NCBI RefSeq assembly: GCF_947502995.1
Contig: NZ_CANNBW010000021.1
Span: 1 to 64,000 of the forward strand
Reading direction: 5' to 3'
DNA: 64,000 bases
DNA from: an uncultured Tenacibaculum sp.
GTDB lineage: Bacteria > Bacteroidota > Bacteroidia > Flavobacteriales > Flavobacteriaceae
Shown here: positions 39,489 to 49,762 of the stretch, piece after piece
Position numbering within the stretch: the stretch's first letter is position 1
Layout of the letters: each line of letters starts with the position of its first letter
The notes under the pieces: generated by a model
The model's input: only the letters and a program-made list of their open reading frames with translations
Databases searched by the model: none
What the model was told of the DNA's origin: nothing
Made by a program: the position numbers and the translations under genes

Positions 39489-42400
39489 ATGATCAAAAAA
39501 CTATCATCTTACGTGTTGATTCTTATTGTTTTAATAACAGGATGTAAAAAGAAAACAGAAGTAAAAGAGAGTGATGTAACCAGTTTTACGGAGTACATTA
39601 GTGTTTATCCAGAAAAAATGATTTCTGTTTTACCCAAATTAGATTTTTATTTGAACAAAACAGTAGATGTAAAAGAAATTGGTGATGATGTAATTACAAT
39701 GACTCCGAAAGTAAAAGGAAAAATAGAACTTAATAATACTATTTTATCTTTTGTTCCTGAGGAAAAATTAGAAAGTAATAAAGAGTATTCTCTTACACTT
39801 CATTTAGATAAATTATATGGAAATATCGATAAATCTCTTCAGGATTTTACAATTGCTTTACAAACAAAACCTTTACAGTTTAGTGTAGCATTACAAGCTC
39901 CTTCGATTTATAATAAAGACTGGTATTACATTGAAGGAAGTTTAACTTCTAGCGATGTAATTGAAGGAAAAAAAATAGCAGAATTAGTAAAAGTAAATTA
40001 CAACGGAAAAGAGAAAAATATAAAGTTTGATATCACTTCAGATACTTACACAAACGCGGTACGATTTAAGATTGATAGTTTACAACGTTTTCCTGATGAT
40101 AAAACTGTAAAAGTAAATTGGAATGGTGAAATTGTTAATTCAAGTTCGAAAGGAGAACGTGAAATGATAATTACAGGAAAATCAAATTTTAAAGTATTGT
40201 CGTTTGATGTTTTTAATGACAACAAGCAAAGAATAGATATTAATTTTTCTGATCCAATTAATAAAAGTCAAAATTTAAAGGGATTAATTCAGTTTGTAAA
40301 TACTCAAAAACAAAATTTTACAACTAAAATAAAGAACAACGTTATTAGTGTATATCCAAAAGCTTCTATTCGTAATAAAGTAGATATTGAGGTTTTTAAA
40401 GGCATAAAAAATACTGAAGGTTATACTTTAAAAAATAATGTCGTTAGAACTTTATATTTTGAACAATTAAAACCAGAATTAAGTTTCATTAAAAGTGGAA
40501 CTATTTTACCTAATTCTGATAATTTAAAAATTAACTTTAAAGCTGTAAACTTAAAAGCTGTAGATGCGACTGTTTACAAAATTTACAAGAATAACGTTCT
40601 TCAATTTTTACAAAACAACAATTTAAATAATCAAGGTAATATTCGTTATGTAGGAAGACCAACTGCAAAATATACAGTCAATTTAGCGAATCAAGGATTA
40701 CATTTAAGTAAGCCAAATGCTTTTGCAGTAGATTTATCTGACTTAGTTACTGTTGAAAATGGAGCGATGTATCGAGTTGAATTATCGTATCATAAAGAAT
40801 ACTCTAATTATTCTTGTGATGGTGAAGAAAGTAATGCAACTATTGTTTTCGGAAAAAAAGAAGTAGATACACGTAATTACGATCATGCTGGTTATGGTTA
40901 TTACTACGATGATTATTACGACGATTACAATTGGAATGAACGCAAAGATCCTTGTAAAAAATCATTTTATAGAAATAAAAAAATTAGCACCAATTTATTA
41001 GCTTCTAATTTAGGCGTTATTGTAAAGAAAGGAAATAACGATAATACTTTTGTAGCAGTAACCAATCTTTTAAGTACTCAACCTTCAAATGGTGCTAAAG
41101 TCGAATTAATTAATCTGCAACAGCAAATTGTAGTTTCTGCTAAAACAAATGCGGAAGGTGTTGCAATTTTTGATGATGTAAAAGGAGCATATTTTGCAAA
41201 AGTATCTGATAATAACAGCACAACTTATGTAAAGTTGAATGATGGAAATTCATTATCAATGAGTAAGTTCGATGTTTCAGGAGCAAGATTGCAGAAAGGA
41301 ATTAAAGGATACATTTATGGAGAAAGAGGAGTATGGAGACCAGGTGATAAAATGTTTTTAACTTTTGTATTGAATGATAAAGCAAATCCAATTCCAGAAA
41401 AACATCCAATTAAATTTGAATTAGTTGATCCGCAAGGAAAAATTACAGATCGAAAAATTGTTCAAAAAAATAGTTTAAATGTATACACTTACGCGCCTAA
41501 AACTGATGCAGAAGCCATTACAGGAAATTGGAAGTTAAGAGTAAATGTAGGTGCAGCTAAATTCAATAAAGTATTAAAAGTTGAAACGATTAAACCAAAT
41601 CGTTTAAAAATTAAAGTAAAAACAGAAGATAAGTTTGTAAAATCAGGAAAACCTGTTCATGGTGAGTTAGAGGTAAAATGGTTACATGGAGCTATTGCAA
41701 GAGGTTTAAAATATGATATAGAATCTAAGTTTTCGAGAACAACGACTAAATTTCCAAAGTACGATAATTATGTTTTTGATGATGTTACAAGAAGATTAAG
41801 AACATCAAATTCAGTAATCGCATCTGGAAATTTAGATAATGAAGGTAAAGTTAGTTTTACTAAAAAAGCAGATTTAGGAACTAGAGTTCCGGGAATGGTT
41901 CGTGCTAGTTTTATAACTAAAGTTTATGAAAATGGAGGTGATTTTAGTACAGATGTGTACAGTACCAAAGTTTCACCATACAAATCATATGCAGGATTAA
42001 ATTTAGCAGAAGAACAACAGTCTAAAAATTATTTATTTACAGATCAAGAATATGCTTTTAATGTAGCATCTGTAAATGAAGAAGGAAAAGGAATTATAAA
42101 TGATTTAGAAGTAAAAGTTTATAAGTTAAGTTGGAGATGGTGGTGGAGTTCTTCTAGCGACGGATTATCTTATTACGATGGTTCAACTCAACGCGAATAT
42201 TACGATTCTAAGAATGTACGTACTAGTGCAAATGGTAAAGGAGCTTTCAATTTAAAAATTGATAAAAATGATTGGGGGCGTTATTTAATTAAAGTAAAAG
42301 ATAAAAAAAGTAAGCATGTTACTTCAGCAGTTGTTTATTTTGATTGGCCTTCTTGGTACGGAGCTAAAAGAGGAAGTCAAGACAAAACAAATGCAACAAT

Positions 42401-44996
42401 GCTTGTGTTTTCAAGTGATAAAGAATCCTATAATGTGAATGAAAATGCTACAGTGAAATTTCCTTCATCAGCAGGTGGTAGAGCTTTAATTACTATTGAA
42501 AATGGAACACAAGTTTTAGATCATTTTTGGGTAGAAACAAAAGATAAACAAACAGATTTTAGTTTTCCAGTTTTAAAAACATACACACCAAATGTATTTG
42601 TAAATATTTCATTGTTACAACAACATTCTCAGACAAAAAATGATTTACCAATTCGAATGTATGGAGCAATTCCGATGTTGGTAAAAGATCCTGAAACTAA
42701 ATTGGAACCAGAAATTCAATTAGCAGATGAATTAAAGCCAGAAAGTATTGCGAAAATTAGAGTTAAAGAGAAGAATGCAAAAGCAATGACTTATACAATT
42801 GCTTTAGTTGATGATGGATTATTAGATTTAACTCGATTTAAAACACCAAATCCGTGGTCGACATTTTATGCAAGACAATCTTTAGGAGTAAGAACTTGGG
42901 ATATTTTTGATGATGTTATTGGAGCTTATGGAGGAGAAGTAAATCAGATTTTAAGTATTGGAGGAGATGAAGCTAAAGCAGGAAGTAAAAACAAGAAAGC
43001 GAATCGTTTTAAACCGATGGTTTCGTTTTTAGGGCCTTTTAGGTTAGGTTCAGGAGAAGTAAAAACTCATGAAATTAAAATTCCGAATTATGTAGGTTCA
43101 GTAAGAGCGATGGTTGTTGCATCAAATGGTGCTAAAGAAGCTTATGGAAGTGACGAAAAAAATGCTTTTGTACGTAAACCTGTAATGGTATTAGCATCTT
43201 TACCGCGTAAAATTACACCAAAAGAAACCGTTACTTTACCTGTAACAGTTTTCGCAATGAAAGAAAATGTAAAGAATGTAAAAGTTACGGTTAAGCCAGA
43301 TCCTTCATTTAGCATTGAAGGTAAAGCAACACAAATATTACAGTTCAATCAGCCAGATGAAAAAATGGCATATTTTACTTTAAAAGTAAATGATTTTAAA
43401 GGTATTGGAAAAGTAAGAGTAGAAGCAAGTTCAGGAAGTGAAAAAGCATTTTACGAAGTAGAAATTGATGTGTTAAATCCAAATCCAGTTACTACTGAAA
43501 TTAAGGAGTTAGTATTAAAATCAGGAGAAGAAAATAAATTAGATTTAGCAACTTTCGGTACTAAAGGAACGAATTCTGCAAGTATAGAATTATCTACACT
43601 ACCTCCAATGAATTTTACAAGTCGTATGGAGTATTTAATTCGTTATCCACACGGTTGTGTAGAACAAACAACGTCTAGTGTTTTTCCACAGTTATATTTT
43701 CCTGAGTTGTTTGAATTATCTGGAGAGAAGAAAAAATCAATAGAGAGAAATATAAAAGCAGCGATTAATAGATTATCATCATTTCAAAAGTTAAATGGCG
43801 GACTTTCATATTGGCCAGGAGGAGTAAGTGCTAATAGTTGGGGAACATCTTATGCAGGTCATTTTTTATTAGAAGCTGAAAAAAGAGGATACGCATTACC
43901 AATAGGATTTAAAGCCAAATGGTTAACATATCAGAAGAATGAAGCTAGAAAATGGAGGAAATCTTCAAAATATTATAACAATGAATTTGCTCAGGCTTAT
44001 CGTTTATATACGTTGAGTTTATCGAATAGTCCAGATTTAGCATCAATGAATAGATTAAGAGAAACTGCAGGAATATCAAGTTCAACAAAAAGACGTTTGG
44101 CAGCTGCTTATGCATTAATAGGAAAAAAATCTACAGCTGAATCTATTTTAAAATCAATTACAAGTAATGATTATAGCAGAAGATATTATTACAATTATGG
44201 TTCTGAAATTAGACATAAAGCAATGTCGTTAGAAACGTATACTTTAACAGGAGATGAAGTACAATCGATAAAGTTAGCAAAAGATATTGCTGAAAGTTTA
44301 TCTAGTGATCGTTGGATGAGTACTCAAACAACTTCATATGGTTTATTGGCTATGGCTCAATATGCTTTAAAAAATGGTGAAAACTCAGGTATTAATGCAA
44401 ATTATACTTGGAATGGAACTCAAACATCAATAAACACAACAAAATCACTATTTGTGAAGGATATGAATTTGTTAAAGAGTAATAATGCATTTGTGATTAA
44501 TAACAGTTCTAAAAGTCCATTATATGTAAGAGTATACAATAGAGGGATTTTACCAGTAGGAGAGGAGAAAGTAATTCAGAAAAACCTTGATGTAAATGTA
44601 GTTTATAAAAACAAAGATGGTTACAGAATTGGTGTTGGAAGTTTATCTCAAGGAACAAATTTTGTTGCAGAAATAACTATTAGAAATACAACAAATGAAA
44701 CGGTTCAAAATATAGCGTTGACACAATTTTTACCATCTGGTTGGGAAGTTGTAAATACTCGTTTTACAGAGTTTGGTAATAATACTACTTCTTCTGCAGT
44801 AGATTATACAGATATTAGAGATGCAAGTATTAGTAATTATTTTACACTATCTGGATTTAAATCGAAAACATTTAGAGTGTTATTAAATGCATCATATTTA
44901 GGAGATTATTATTTGCCTGGGATACAAGCAGAAGCCATGTATGATAATGATTATATTTCTAGAACTAGAGGCCAATGGATTAAGGTTTTAAAATAG
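39489..44996 (+). CDS. Alpha-2-macroglobulin family lipoprotein with thioester motif
   Basis: An 1835-residue protein with an SPII signal (lipobox LITGC, Cys19), so membrane-anchored and periplasmic. It has an N-terminal MG-type region, a YDDYYDDY-rich loop near residues 470-480, an MG2 region (KGIKGYIYGERGVWRPGDK), an A2M central region (KANRFKPMVSFLGPFRLGSG, NYVGSVRAMVVASNGAKEAY), and the thioester motif GCVEQ with Cys1390 followed by helical alpha/alpha-toroid sequence. Bacterial A2M proteins trap proteases that enter the periplasm and are usually linked to penicillin-binding protein 1C, which here lies 7.7 kb downstream. The thioester Cys and Gln are intact, so it should be reactive. It ends at a bidirectional terminator. 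Confidence 0.94.
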   Translation: MIKKLSSYVLILIVLITGCKKKTEVKESDVTSFTEYISVYPEKMISVLPKLDFYLNKTVDVKEIGDDVITMTPKVKGKIELNNTILSFVPEEKLESNKEYSLTLHLDKLYGNIDKSLQDFTIALQTKPLQFSVALQAPSIYNKDWYYIEGSLTSSDVIEGKKIAELVKVNYNGKEKNIKFDITSDTYTNAVRFKIDSLQRFPDDKTVKVNWNGEIVNSSSKGEREMIITGKSNFKVLSFDVFNDNKQRIDINFSDPINKSQNLKGLIQFVNTQKQNFTTKIKNNVISVYPKASIRNKVDIEVFKGIKNTEGYTLKNNVVRTLYFEQLKPELSFIKSGTILPNSDNLKINFKAVNLKAVDATVYKIYKNNVLQFLQNNNLNNQGNIRYVGRPTAKYTVNLANQGLHLSKPNAFAVDLSDLVTVENGAMYRVELSYHKEYSNYSCDGEESNATIVFGKKEVDTRNYDHAGYGYYYDDYYDDYNWNERKDPCKKSFYRNKKISTNLLASNLGVIVKKGNNDNTFVAVTNLLSTQPSNGAKVELINLQQQIVVSAKTNAEGVAIFDDVKGAYFAKVSDNNSTTYVKLNDGNSLSMSKFDVSGARLQKGIKGYIYGERGVWRPGDKMFLTFVLNDKANPIPEKHPIKFELVDPQGKITDRKIVQKNSLNVYTYAPKTDAEAITGNWKLRVNVGAAKFNKVLKVETIKPNRLKIKVKTEDKFVKSGKPVHGELEVKWLHGAIARGLKYDIESKFSRTTTKFPKYDNYVFDDVTRRLRTSNSVIASGNLDNEGKVSFTKKADLGTRVPGMVRASFITKVYENGGDFSTDVYSTKVSPYKSYAGLNLAEEQQSKNYLFTDQEYAFNVASVNEEGKGIINDLEVKVYKLSWRWWWSSSSDGLSYYDGSTQREYYDSKNVRTSANGKGAFNLKIDKNDWGRYLIKVKDKKSKHVTSAVVYFDWPSWYGAKRGSQDKTNATMLVFSSDKESYNVNENATVKFPSSAGGRALITIENGTQVLDHFWVETKDKQTDFSFPVLKTYTPNVFVNISLLQQHSQTKNDLPIRMYGAIPMLVKDPETKLEPEIQLADELKPESIAKIRVKEKNAKAMTYTIALVDDGLLDLTRFKTPNPWSTFYARQSLGVRTWDIFDDVIGAYGGEVNQILSIGGDEAKAGSKNKKANRFKPMVSFLGPFRLGSGEVKTHEIKIPNYVGSVRAMVVASNGAKEAYGSDEKNAFVRKPVMVLASLPRKITPKETVTLPVTVFAMKENVKNVKVTVKPDPSFSIEGKATQILQFNQPDEKMAYFTLKVNDFKGIGKVRVEASSGSEKAFYEVEIDVLNPNPVTTEIKELVLKSGEENKLDLATFGTKGTNSASIELSTLPPMNFTSRMEYLIRYPHGCVEQTTSSVFPQLYFPELFELSGEKKKSIERNIKAAINRLSSFQKLNGGLSYWPGGVSANSWGTSYAGHFLLEAEKRGYALPIGFKAKWLTYQKNEARKWRKSSKYYNNEFAQAYRLYTLSLSNSPDLASMNRLRETAGISSSTKRRLAAAYALIGKKSTAESILKSITSNDYSRRYYYNYGSEIRHKAMSLETYTLTGDEVQSIKLAKDIAESLSSDRWMSTQTTSYGLLAMAQYALKNGENSGINANYTWNGTQTSINTTKSLFVKDMNLLKSNNAFVINNSSKSPLYVRVYNRGILPVGEEKVIQKNLDVNVVYKNKDGYRIGVGSLSQGTNFVAEITIRNTTNETVQNIALTQFLPSGWEVVNTRFTEFGNNTTSSAVDYTDIRDASISNYFTLSGFKSKTFRVLLNASYLGDYYLPGIQAEAMYDNDYISRTRGQWIKVLK

Positions 44997-45021
44997 AAAA
45001 TTCACATACCGAAAAATAAAA

Positions 45022-45057
45022 AAAGGTCACTCAATTTTGAGTGACCTTTACTTTTTT
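45022..45057. terminator. Bidirectional rho-independent terminator
   Basis: A perfect 12-bp stem (AAAGGTCACTCA/TGAGTGACCTTT) has an ATTT loop, T-rich sequence on the right and an A-run on the left. It separates the A2M gene from the converging T9SS cargo gene. Confidence 0.87.
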
Positions 45058-45070
45058 AAAGAAGTTTATA

Positions 45071-48000
45071 TTATTTTTTTATGAAGCGTTTTGTAACAGC
45101 TTTACCATCCGAAACAAACTTCACAAAATAAGAACCGGTTGCGAACTGAGAAGTATCAATAGTTGTTTTTTCACTTATTTCTTTATCAGAAGTATAAACT
45201 ATTTGTCCAGTAATAGAATAAATAGTTACTTGACTAAAGCTACCGTTTAAGATTTCAATATTTAAACTATTCACAGCTGGATTAGGATAAAGTTTTATAT
45301 TCTTTAAAGAGTTATTTGTAAAGTCTAATAATTCTTCACGAGGAGTATTTTCGCTTTTTGTATCTGGCACAAATGGAGTTCTTACATTGTCTCCACTAAT
45401 TGTGATTTGATCAAAATAAACTCTATCAGCATTTCCACTAGCGTCACAACGTAAACGGAATCTGTTTGCAGTAGTAAAGTTAAAATTAGCAGCATCTAAA
45501 GTGATAATATCAGTAAAGAACTCTTCGTTGTTATAATCTACACCTACAGTATACTGACCAATTACTTGATAAGAAGAACCGTTAAAGAATTCAACTAAGA
45601 AGTTTTCACCAGATTCAAAGCTATTAATGAAAGCAAAAAACTCAAAAGTTACTTCGTTGTTACCAGAAAGATCTAATTCAGGAGAAACAGTATTTGAAGT
45701 AGAAGTATCATCTCTTAAACGAACAGAGAAATTTCCATCGTAAGATCTTGCAGAAGTATTTACACGAGCACAATCACTTCCTGGGTCACTCCAACCTTCA
45801 AGTCCAGTTTCAAAACTAAATCCAGCAATAACACCAGATGATCCTCCACCGCCGTTTCCAGCTTCTAAGTTTACAGTATAATCTTCAACTTCACCATAGG
45901 TAAAAGTCTCACAAGAAGTTGGAATCGCATTATATTTCATAGAAACTCTCATTCTAACAGAAGTTTGAGCAGTTCCATTAGGAATGGTAAAAGAACCAGA
46001 ATTAGTAGCATCAGAAGAAGGTGATTTAGACCACACTAGTTCACCAGAATCATCAAAATCTCCATTGTTGTTATAATCAATCCAAACCGCATACCCTTCA
46101 TTATAAACAGTTCCTGTCCAAGTAGGAGTAATAGTTATGGTATAGCTTTGTCCTTCACTTAAATTAGTAGAAATACTAGAAAAATCAGAATAGCCTTGTG
46201 CTCCAGAATTATTGTTAATCGTATTTAAAGTAACGTTACTTATAAATTCGTCACTTACATTATTTCCTGTAGAATCACAATACGGTAACGGACCATTAAC
46301 AGTTGTAAATACAACACTTACACTTCCCGAATTATTTCCAGCTGCATCCTGTGCTACAACAGCAGCAGTGTATTGCGTGTTAGGAGTTAATCCTGTTACA
46401 TCAAAAGAAGTGTTAGATGAAGTTCCAACTTGATTTCCGTTTATAGAAATTAAATATCTCGCTACAGCTACATTATCAGTAGCAGCAGTCCAGTTTAATG
46501 TAGCACCACTAGAAGTAATATTAGAAACAGTTAAGTTTGAAGGATTTGTTGGTGCTTCTGTATCTGGTGGTCCAGCAGGTTGCATTTCAAAAGTACCGAT
46601 AACACCTTTTCTACCATTATTCATATACTCTGTAATATACCAGAATGTGCTGTTATTTGATGGATCAACATCAATCTTACTATAATCACCATAACGTGTA
46701 CCTGGAATATTTTGATTACCATTTGCGATTAATCCTTCTGCAGCTGTCATTGTACCTAAAGGATCTCCATTTGATCTACCTGTGAAATAAGAACTTACTC
46801 TAGTTGTTGTCGTTGTTGTCGGTCCAGATAAAGAAGTATATCCCATACCAATATTTCCACTTGCATCCATGGCTAAACTAGCATTCCAAGCATGTCTTCC
46901 ATCAGGAGCATTATATGTTCCTTCTTGATACAAAGACCAAGGTTGATTATCACCAGTTTGACGAAATTCCATCCAACGAACACCTGCTAATTTTCCTGAT
47001 GAAGCATCAGTATCTACAACAAAATTAAATACAGCAGAATTATGTGTTGCAAACTTTCTAAATTGTGCCTGATTCATAATTGTAGCTTGTAAAGCATCAA
47101 TAGTAGCACCACCATTAGGTTGAGGTAAATTAGAGAAGCTTCCTCCATCAAAAACACCAATAAATGGAGTTACAGGAATTTCTTGAGGATTAGAAACTGT
47201 TGAAGCAGAAGTGTTATTCCAATCAACATCTATAGTCCAAACTTTTACATGATCTGTAGAAACTCCAGACCAAGCATTATCTTGCATGTAAACAACAGTT
47301 GCACCACCTGTTGCTGGTAAATTATTATCTGTAACATTTAATACTTGTGGACTATAAAAACCACTAGTTCTAATATTTGGTAGATTAAATCCTAAGATAC
47401 CCGCATTAGTATCTCCTTGTAACATTGCATCTCTTTCTAAAGCCCAAACTCTGTTTGAACTACTTGTATTATCTGTTAAATAATATCCATCACTCCAAAT
47501 AGATAACTTTTGGTAATCATTAATTTGACTGATATTATAAATATACCATCCAGAAGTTAGTGGATTTGGTCCATCAGAAACTGCAATTTGAGCTCCACCA
47601 CCTAAAAAAGATAATACCCATCTGTCGGCTGCATTATCATAAGATACGGTTAAATCACAACATCCACCAGAAGGGAAAATTGCTGGGTTAGGAGCAGTTT
47701 CTCCTAACAATTCGTTTCCTTGCTTATCATAAATCATAAATCCAGTATTAAATACTACCATGACATGATTAGGGCCAACAGCTAAAGAAGGATCGGTAGG
47801 TTGTGAACTAGAAGAATAGGTGTCAAATACTAATCCAGCATTTGCCATTTTCCTACTTTGTTCCATAGGATGTCTGTTTCTTCTAAAAAAGTCGTCTTGT
47901 TTTTGCGGATCTTGTCCAGGAATAATAACATTCCCCATAGATCTTTTGTCTTTAGCTTCTTTAGGTACATCAACAAAAGGAACTAAATCTGCAGTTCTAG

Positions 48001-48118
48001 ATATGATAGGAGATACATATTCTACAGAAGAAATTTTTCCACGATAAAAAGGTTTGTTTTCTTGAGATATTGCCACAATAGACAATAGGAAAAAGACAAT
48101 GAGTAATTGTTTTTTCAT
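45071..48118 (-). CDS. Secreted T9SS type A protein with fibronectin III and GEVED domains
   Basis: A 1015-residue protein with a signal peptide (MKKQLLIVFFLLSIVAISQ). Residues about 90-520 form a large domain with DPSLAVGPNHVMVVFNTGF, DLTVSYDNAADRWVLSF and YGDYSKIDVDPSN, resembling propeller-like surface domains. A fibronectin III domain follows (APTNPSNLTVSNITSSGATL, VTGLTPNTQYTAAVVAQD), then a GEVED domain (VWIDYNNNGDFDDSGE, FTYGEVEDYTVNL), a jelly-roll-like segment (GFSFETGLEGWSD) and a type A sorting domain (LYPNPAVNSLNIEI, KFVSDGKAVTKRFIKK). T9SS would export it and attach it to the surface or release it. No catalytic motif is recognised. Confidence 0.88.
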   Translation of the reverse strand: MKKQLLIVFFLLSIVAISQENKPFYRGKISSVEYVSPIISRTADLVPFVDVPKEAKDKRSMGNVIIPGQDPQKQDDFFRRNRHPMEQSRKMANAGLVFDTYSSSSQPTDPSLAVGPNHVMVVFNTGFMIYDKQGNELLGETAPNPAIFPSGGCCDLTVSYDNAADRWVLSFLGGGAQIAVSDGPNPLTSGWYIYNISQINDYQKLSIWSDGYYLTDNTSSSNRVWALERDAMLQGDTNAGILGFNLPNIRTSGFYSPQVLNVTDNNLPATGGATVVYMQDNAWSGVSTDHVKVWTIDVDWNNTSASTVSNPQEIPVTPFIGVFDGGSFSNLPQPNGGATIDALQATIMNQAQFRKFATHNSAVFNFVVDTDASSGKLAGVRWMEFRQTGDNQPWSLYQEGTYNAPDGRHAWNASLAMDASGNIGMGYTSLSGPTTTTTTRVSSYFTGRSNGDPLGTMTAAEGLIANGNQNIPGTRYGDYSKIDVDPSNNSTFWYITEYMNNGRKGVIGTFEMQPAGPPDTEAPTNPSNLTVSNITSSGATLNWTAATDNVAVARYLISINGNQVGTSSNTSFDVTGLTPNTQYTAAVVAQDAAGNNSGSVSVVFTTVNGPLPYCDSTGNNVSDEFISNVTLNTINNNSGAQGYSDFSSISTNLSEGQSYTITITPTWTGTVYNEGYAVWIDYNNNGDFDDSGELVWSKSPSSDATNSGSFTIPNGTAQTSVRMRVSMKYNAIPTSCETFTYGEVEDYTVNLEAGNGGGGSSGVIAGFSFETGLEGWSDPGSDCARVNTSARSYDGNFSVRLRDDTSTSNTVSPELDLSGNNEVTFEFFAFINSFESGENFLVEFFNGSSYQVIGQYTVGVDYNNEEFFTDIITLDAANFNFTTANRFRLRCDASGNADRVYFDQITISGDNVRTPFVPDTKSENTPREELLDFTNNSLKNIKLYPNPAVNSLNIEILNGSFSQVTIYSITGQIVYTSDKEISEKTTIDTSQFATGSYFVKFVSDGKAVTKRFIKK

Positions 48119-48444
48119 AATGATAGGGTTTTGAGGTTAATTAATTAACATAAAATTAACGAATTGTTTTTAATGCATTTTTTTGATTTTCAGTGTTTTT
48201 CCTGTTGTTTGTTTAATGTTGTTACTTAATTAGAATAGATGTAGCTATTTTACTTACAGATCGATATTGATCGTGTTTACATTTATATAAAAAAGCAACT
48301 TAGGTGCGTTTAGAAGTGGTTTTAAATCAAATAAATTACTAACTCTAGCAGATATAGATTAAGAGTGTTTTAAAAAAGATTGTTTACTGTAAAATGATTA
48401 CTATTGTGCTAGATTTGTTATGATCAATCTTAAGAAAAGACGAA
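48119..48444. other. Divergent intergenic region with plus-strand promoter motif
   Basis: The 326 bp are A+T-rich with no open frame of note. A full TAnnTTTG match, TAGATTTG at 48410-48417, ends 27 bp before ATG 48445. On the minus strand only a one-mismatch motif (TAATTTTA near 48160) is seen for the T9SS gene. No convincing palindromic operator was found. Confidence 0.4.
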
Positions 48445-49755
48445 ATGAAAAAGATAGTACGACTATGGTTTATAGTTTTAATATGTGTAAACTGTTCTTC
48501 TGAAGAAAAGACGGATATAGCGTTGCTAAATTTAGACAAAAAAGAGCTTGATAAAAGCTTAGACTCTTATAAGGTTTTTCCTTATAAATTTGGAAAAATA
48601 GCAATTCGATCTGCAGTTACAAAAGATACTATTTCAGAAGAATATCAATCTTTCAAAACTTCTTTAGATAAAGTATCTAAACGATTAATGCGACATGATT
48701 TATCAAACCCAGATGAATTATCATTATTCGATTATGTAAGTATTTACAGAGATTATAAAAAAATGGAAAACTTCATTATGAAAACAGATGAAGATATGTT
48801 TCCAACTGTAGTTGATGCTTTACGAGTTACTTACGGAGATTCAATTCAAAAACAACAGCCATATTTTTCAGGTAAACAAAAGGAATTAGTTCAAAATTTA
48901 GAGCATTCTGTTTTAAGTGCTATTGTAATTCTTAGTAAAGATTTAGGTAAAGAAGTATCATTATATGAATGTTCTAAAACAAATCCAGAGATTTTACCAG
49001 ATTCAGAATTAAAAGCATTACTAAGTTACTTTAGAGGTTTTTTATTTTTTGAAAAGAAACTCTATTACCTTTCTGAAGATGAGATTTCAAGGAATATAAC
49101 TTGGTTAGATAAAAATAAAAATGTTGATTTACACTATACACGGGCAATGTTTCAATGGGGAAACTTAAATAACCAACAAACTCATTTAGGTTTTCATGCA
49201 TTGAATCATTTATTTAGAGGATTTGATAGGTTAATGATGAAACGCGAGATCGATGAAAAACGTGCATTAGAAGATTTTGAAGCTTTTTTAAAAGATGCCA
49301 ATAAAATCGGGCTTAACAATGAAATCACTTGGGCTATAGAAACATTCTTATACTTAAAAACTGAAAACAAAGAGAAAGCTATAGCTTCTTTAACAAAATT
49401 AAAATCTAGTTCTTTATTATCTACTAAAGAGAAAGAAAAAATAGAAGAATCAATCAATTATATTAAGACTAGAGAATCTGGTAAATTACTTAATGGAGTT
49501 TACGATAAATTTTTCTTAAGTAAAATAGCAACTAAATATATGTTTTCTGTTTTATCTCAAGTGAATTGGGAAAAGTTACTTAAAGAAAACAACGTACCAC
49601 ATACAGAAGAAATGTTTTTGGTAGTGAATAATTTAAAAGAATTTATAGATAAGTTAAGCACATATACTTCTGCAGATGGAATAAAAAAAGTAGGGGAGAA
49701 TTTAAAAGATAAAGGAAAAAATCTTTTTGATAAAGCTAGAAGTTTAGTGAAATAA
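48445..49755 (+). CDS. Lipoprotein of unknown function
   Basis: A 436-residue protein with an SPII signal (lipobox CVNC, Cys17). The mature part is almost entirely helical and charged, with TPR-like pieces around residues 195-330 (LKALLSYFRGFLFFEKKLYY, LHYTRAMFQWGNLNN, ALEDFEAFLKDANKIG, KEKAIASLTKLKSSSLLS) and a C-terminal helix GENLKDKGKNLFDKARSLVK. No named family is recognised. It is likely the first gene of an operon: the next lipoprotein gene starts 7 bp later. A scaffold role at the envelope is a guess from the helical repeats. Confidence 0.72.
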   Translation: MKKIVRLWFIVLICVNCSSEEKTDIALLNLDKKELDKSLDSYKVFPYKFGKIAIRSAVTKDTISEEYQSFKTSLDKVSKRLMRHDLSNPDELSLFDYVSIYRDYKKMENFIMKTDEDMFPTVVDALRVTYGDSIQKQQPYFSGKQKELVQNLEHSVLSAIVILSKDLGKEVSLYECSKTNPEILPDSELKALLSYFRGFLFFEKKLYYLSEDEISRNITWLDKNKNVDLHYTRAMFQWGNLNNQQTHLGFHALNHLFRGFDRLMMKREIDEKRALEDFEAFLKDANKIGLNNEITWAIETFLYLKTENKEKAIASLTKLKSSSLLSTKEKEKIEESINYIKTRESGKLLNGVYDKFFLSKIATKYMFSVLSQVNWEKLLKENNVPHTEEMFLVVNNLKEFIDKLSTYTSADGIKKVGENLKDKGKNLFDKARSLVK

Positions 49756-49762
49756 TACAAAG

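Noticed and set aside
45071-48118. Protease assignment for the large T9SS type A protein
   Set aside because: No catalytic triad or metal-binding motif could be identified; the large domain looks structural.
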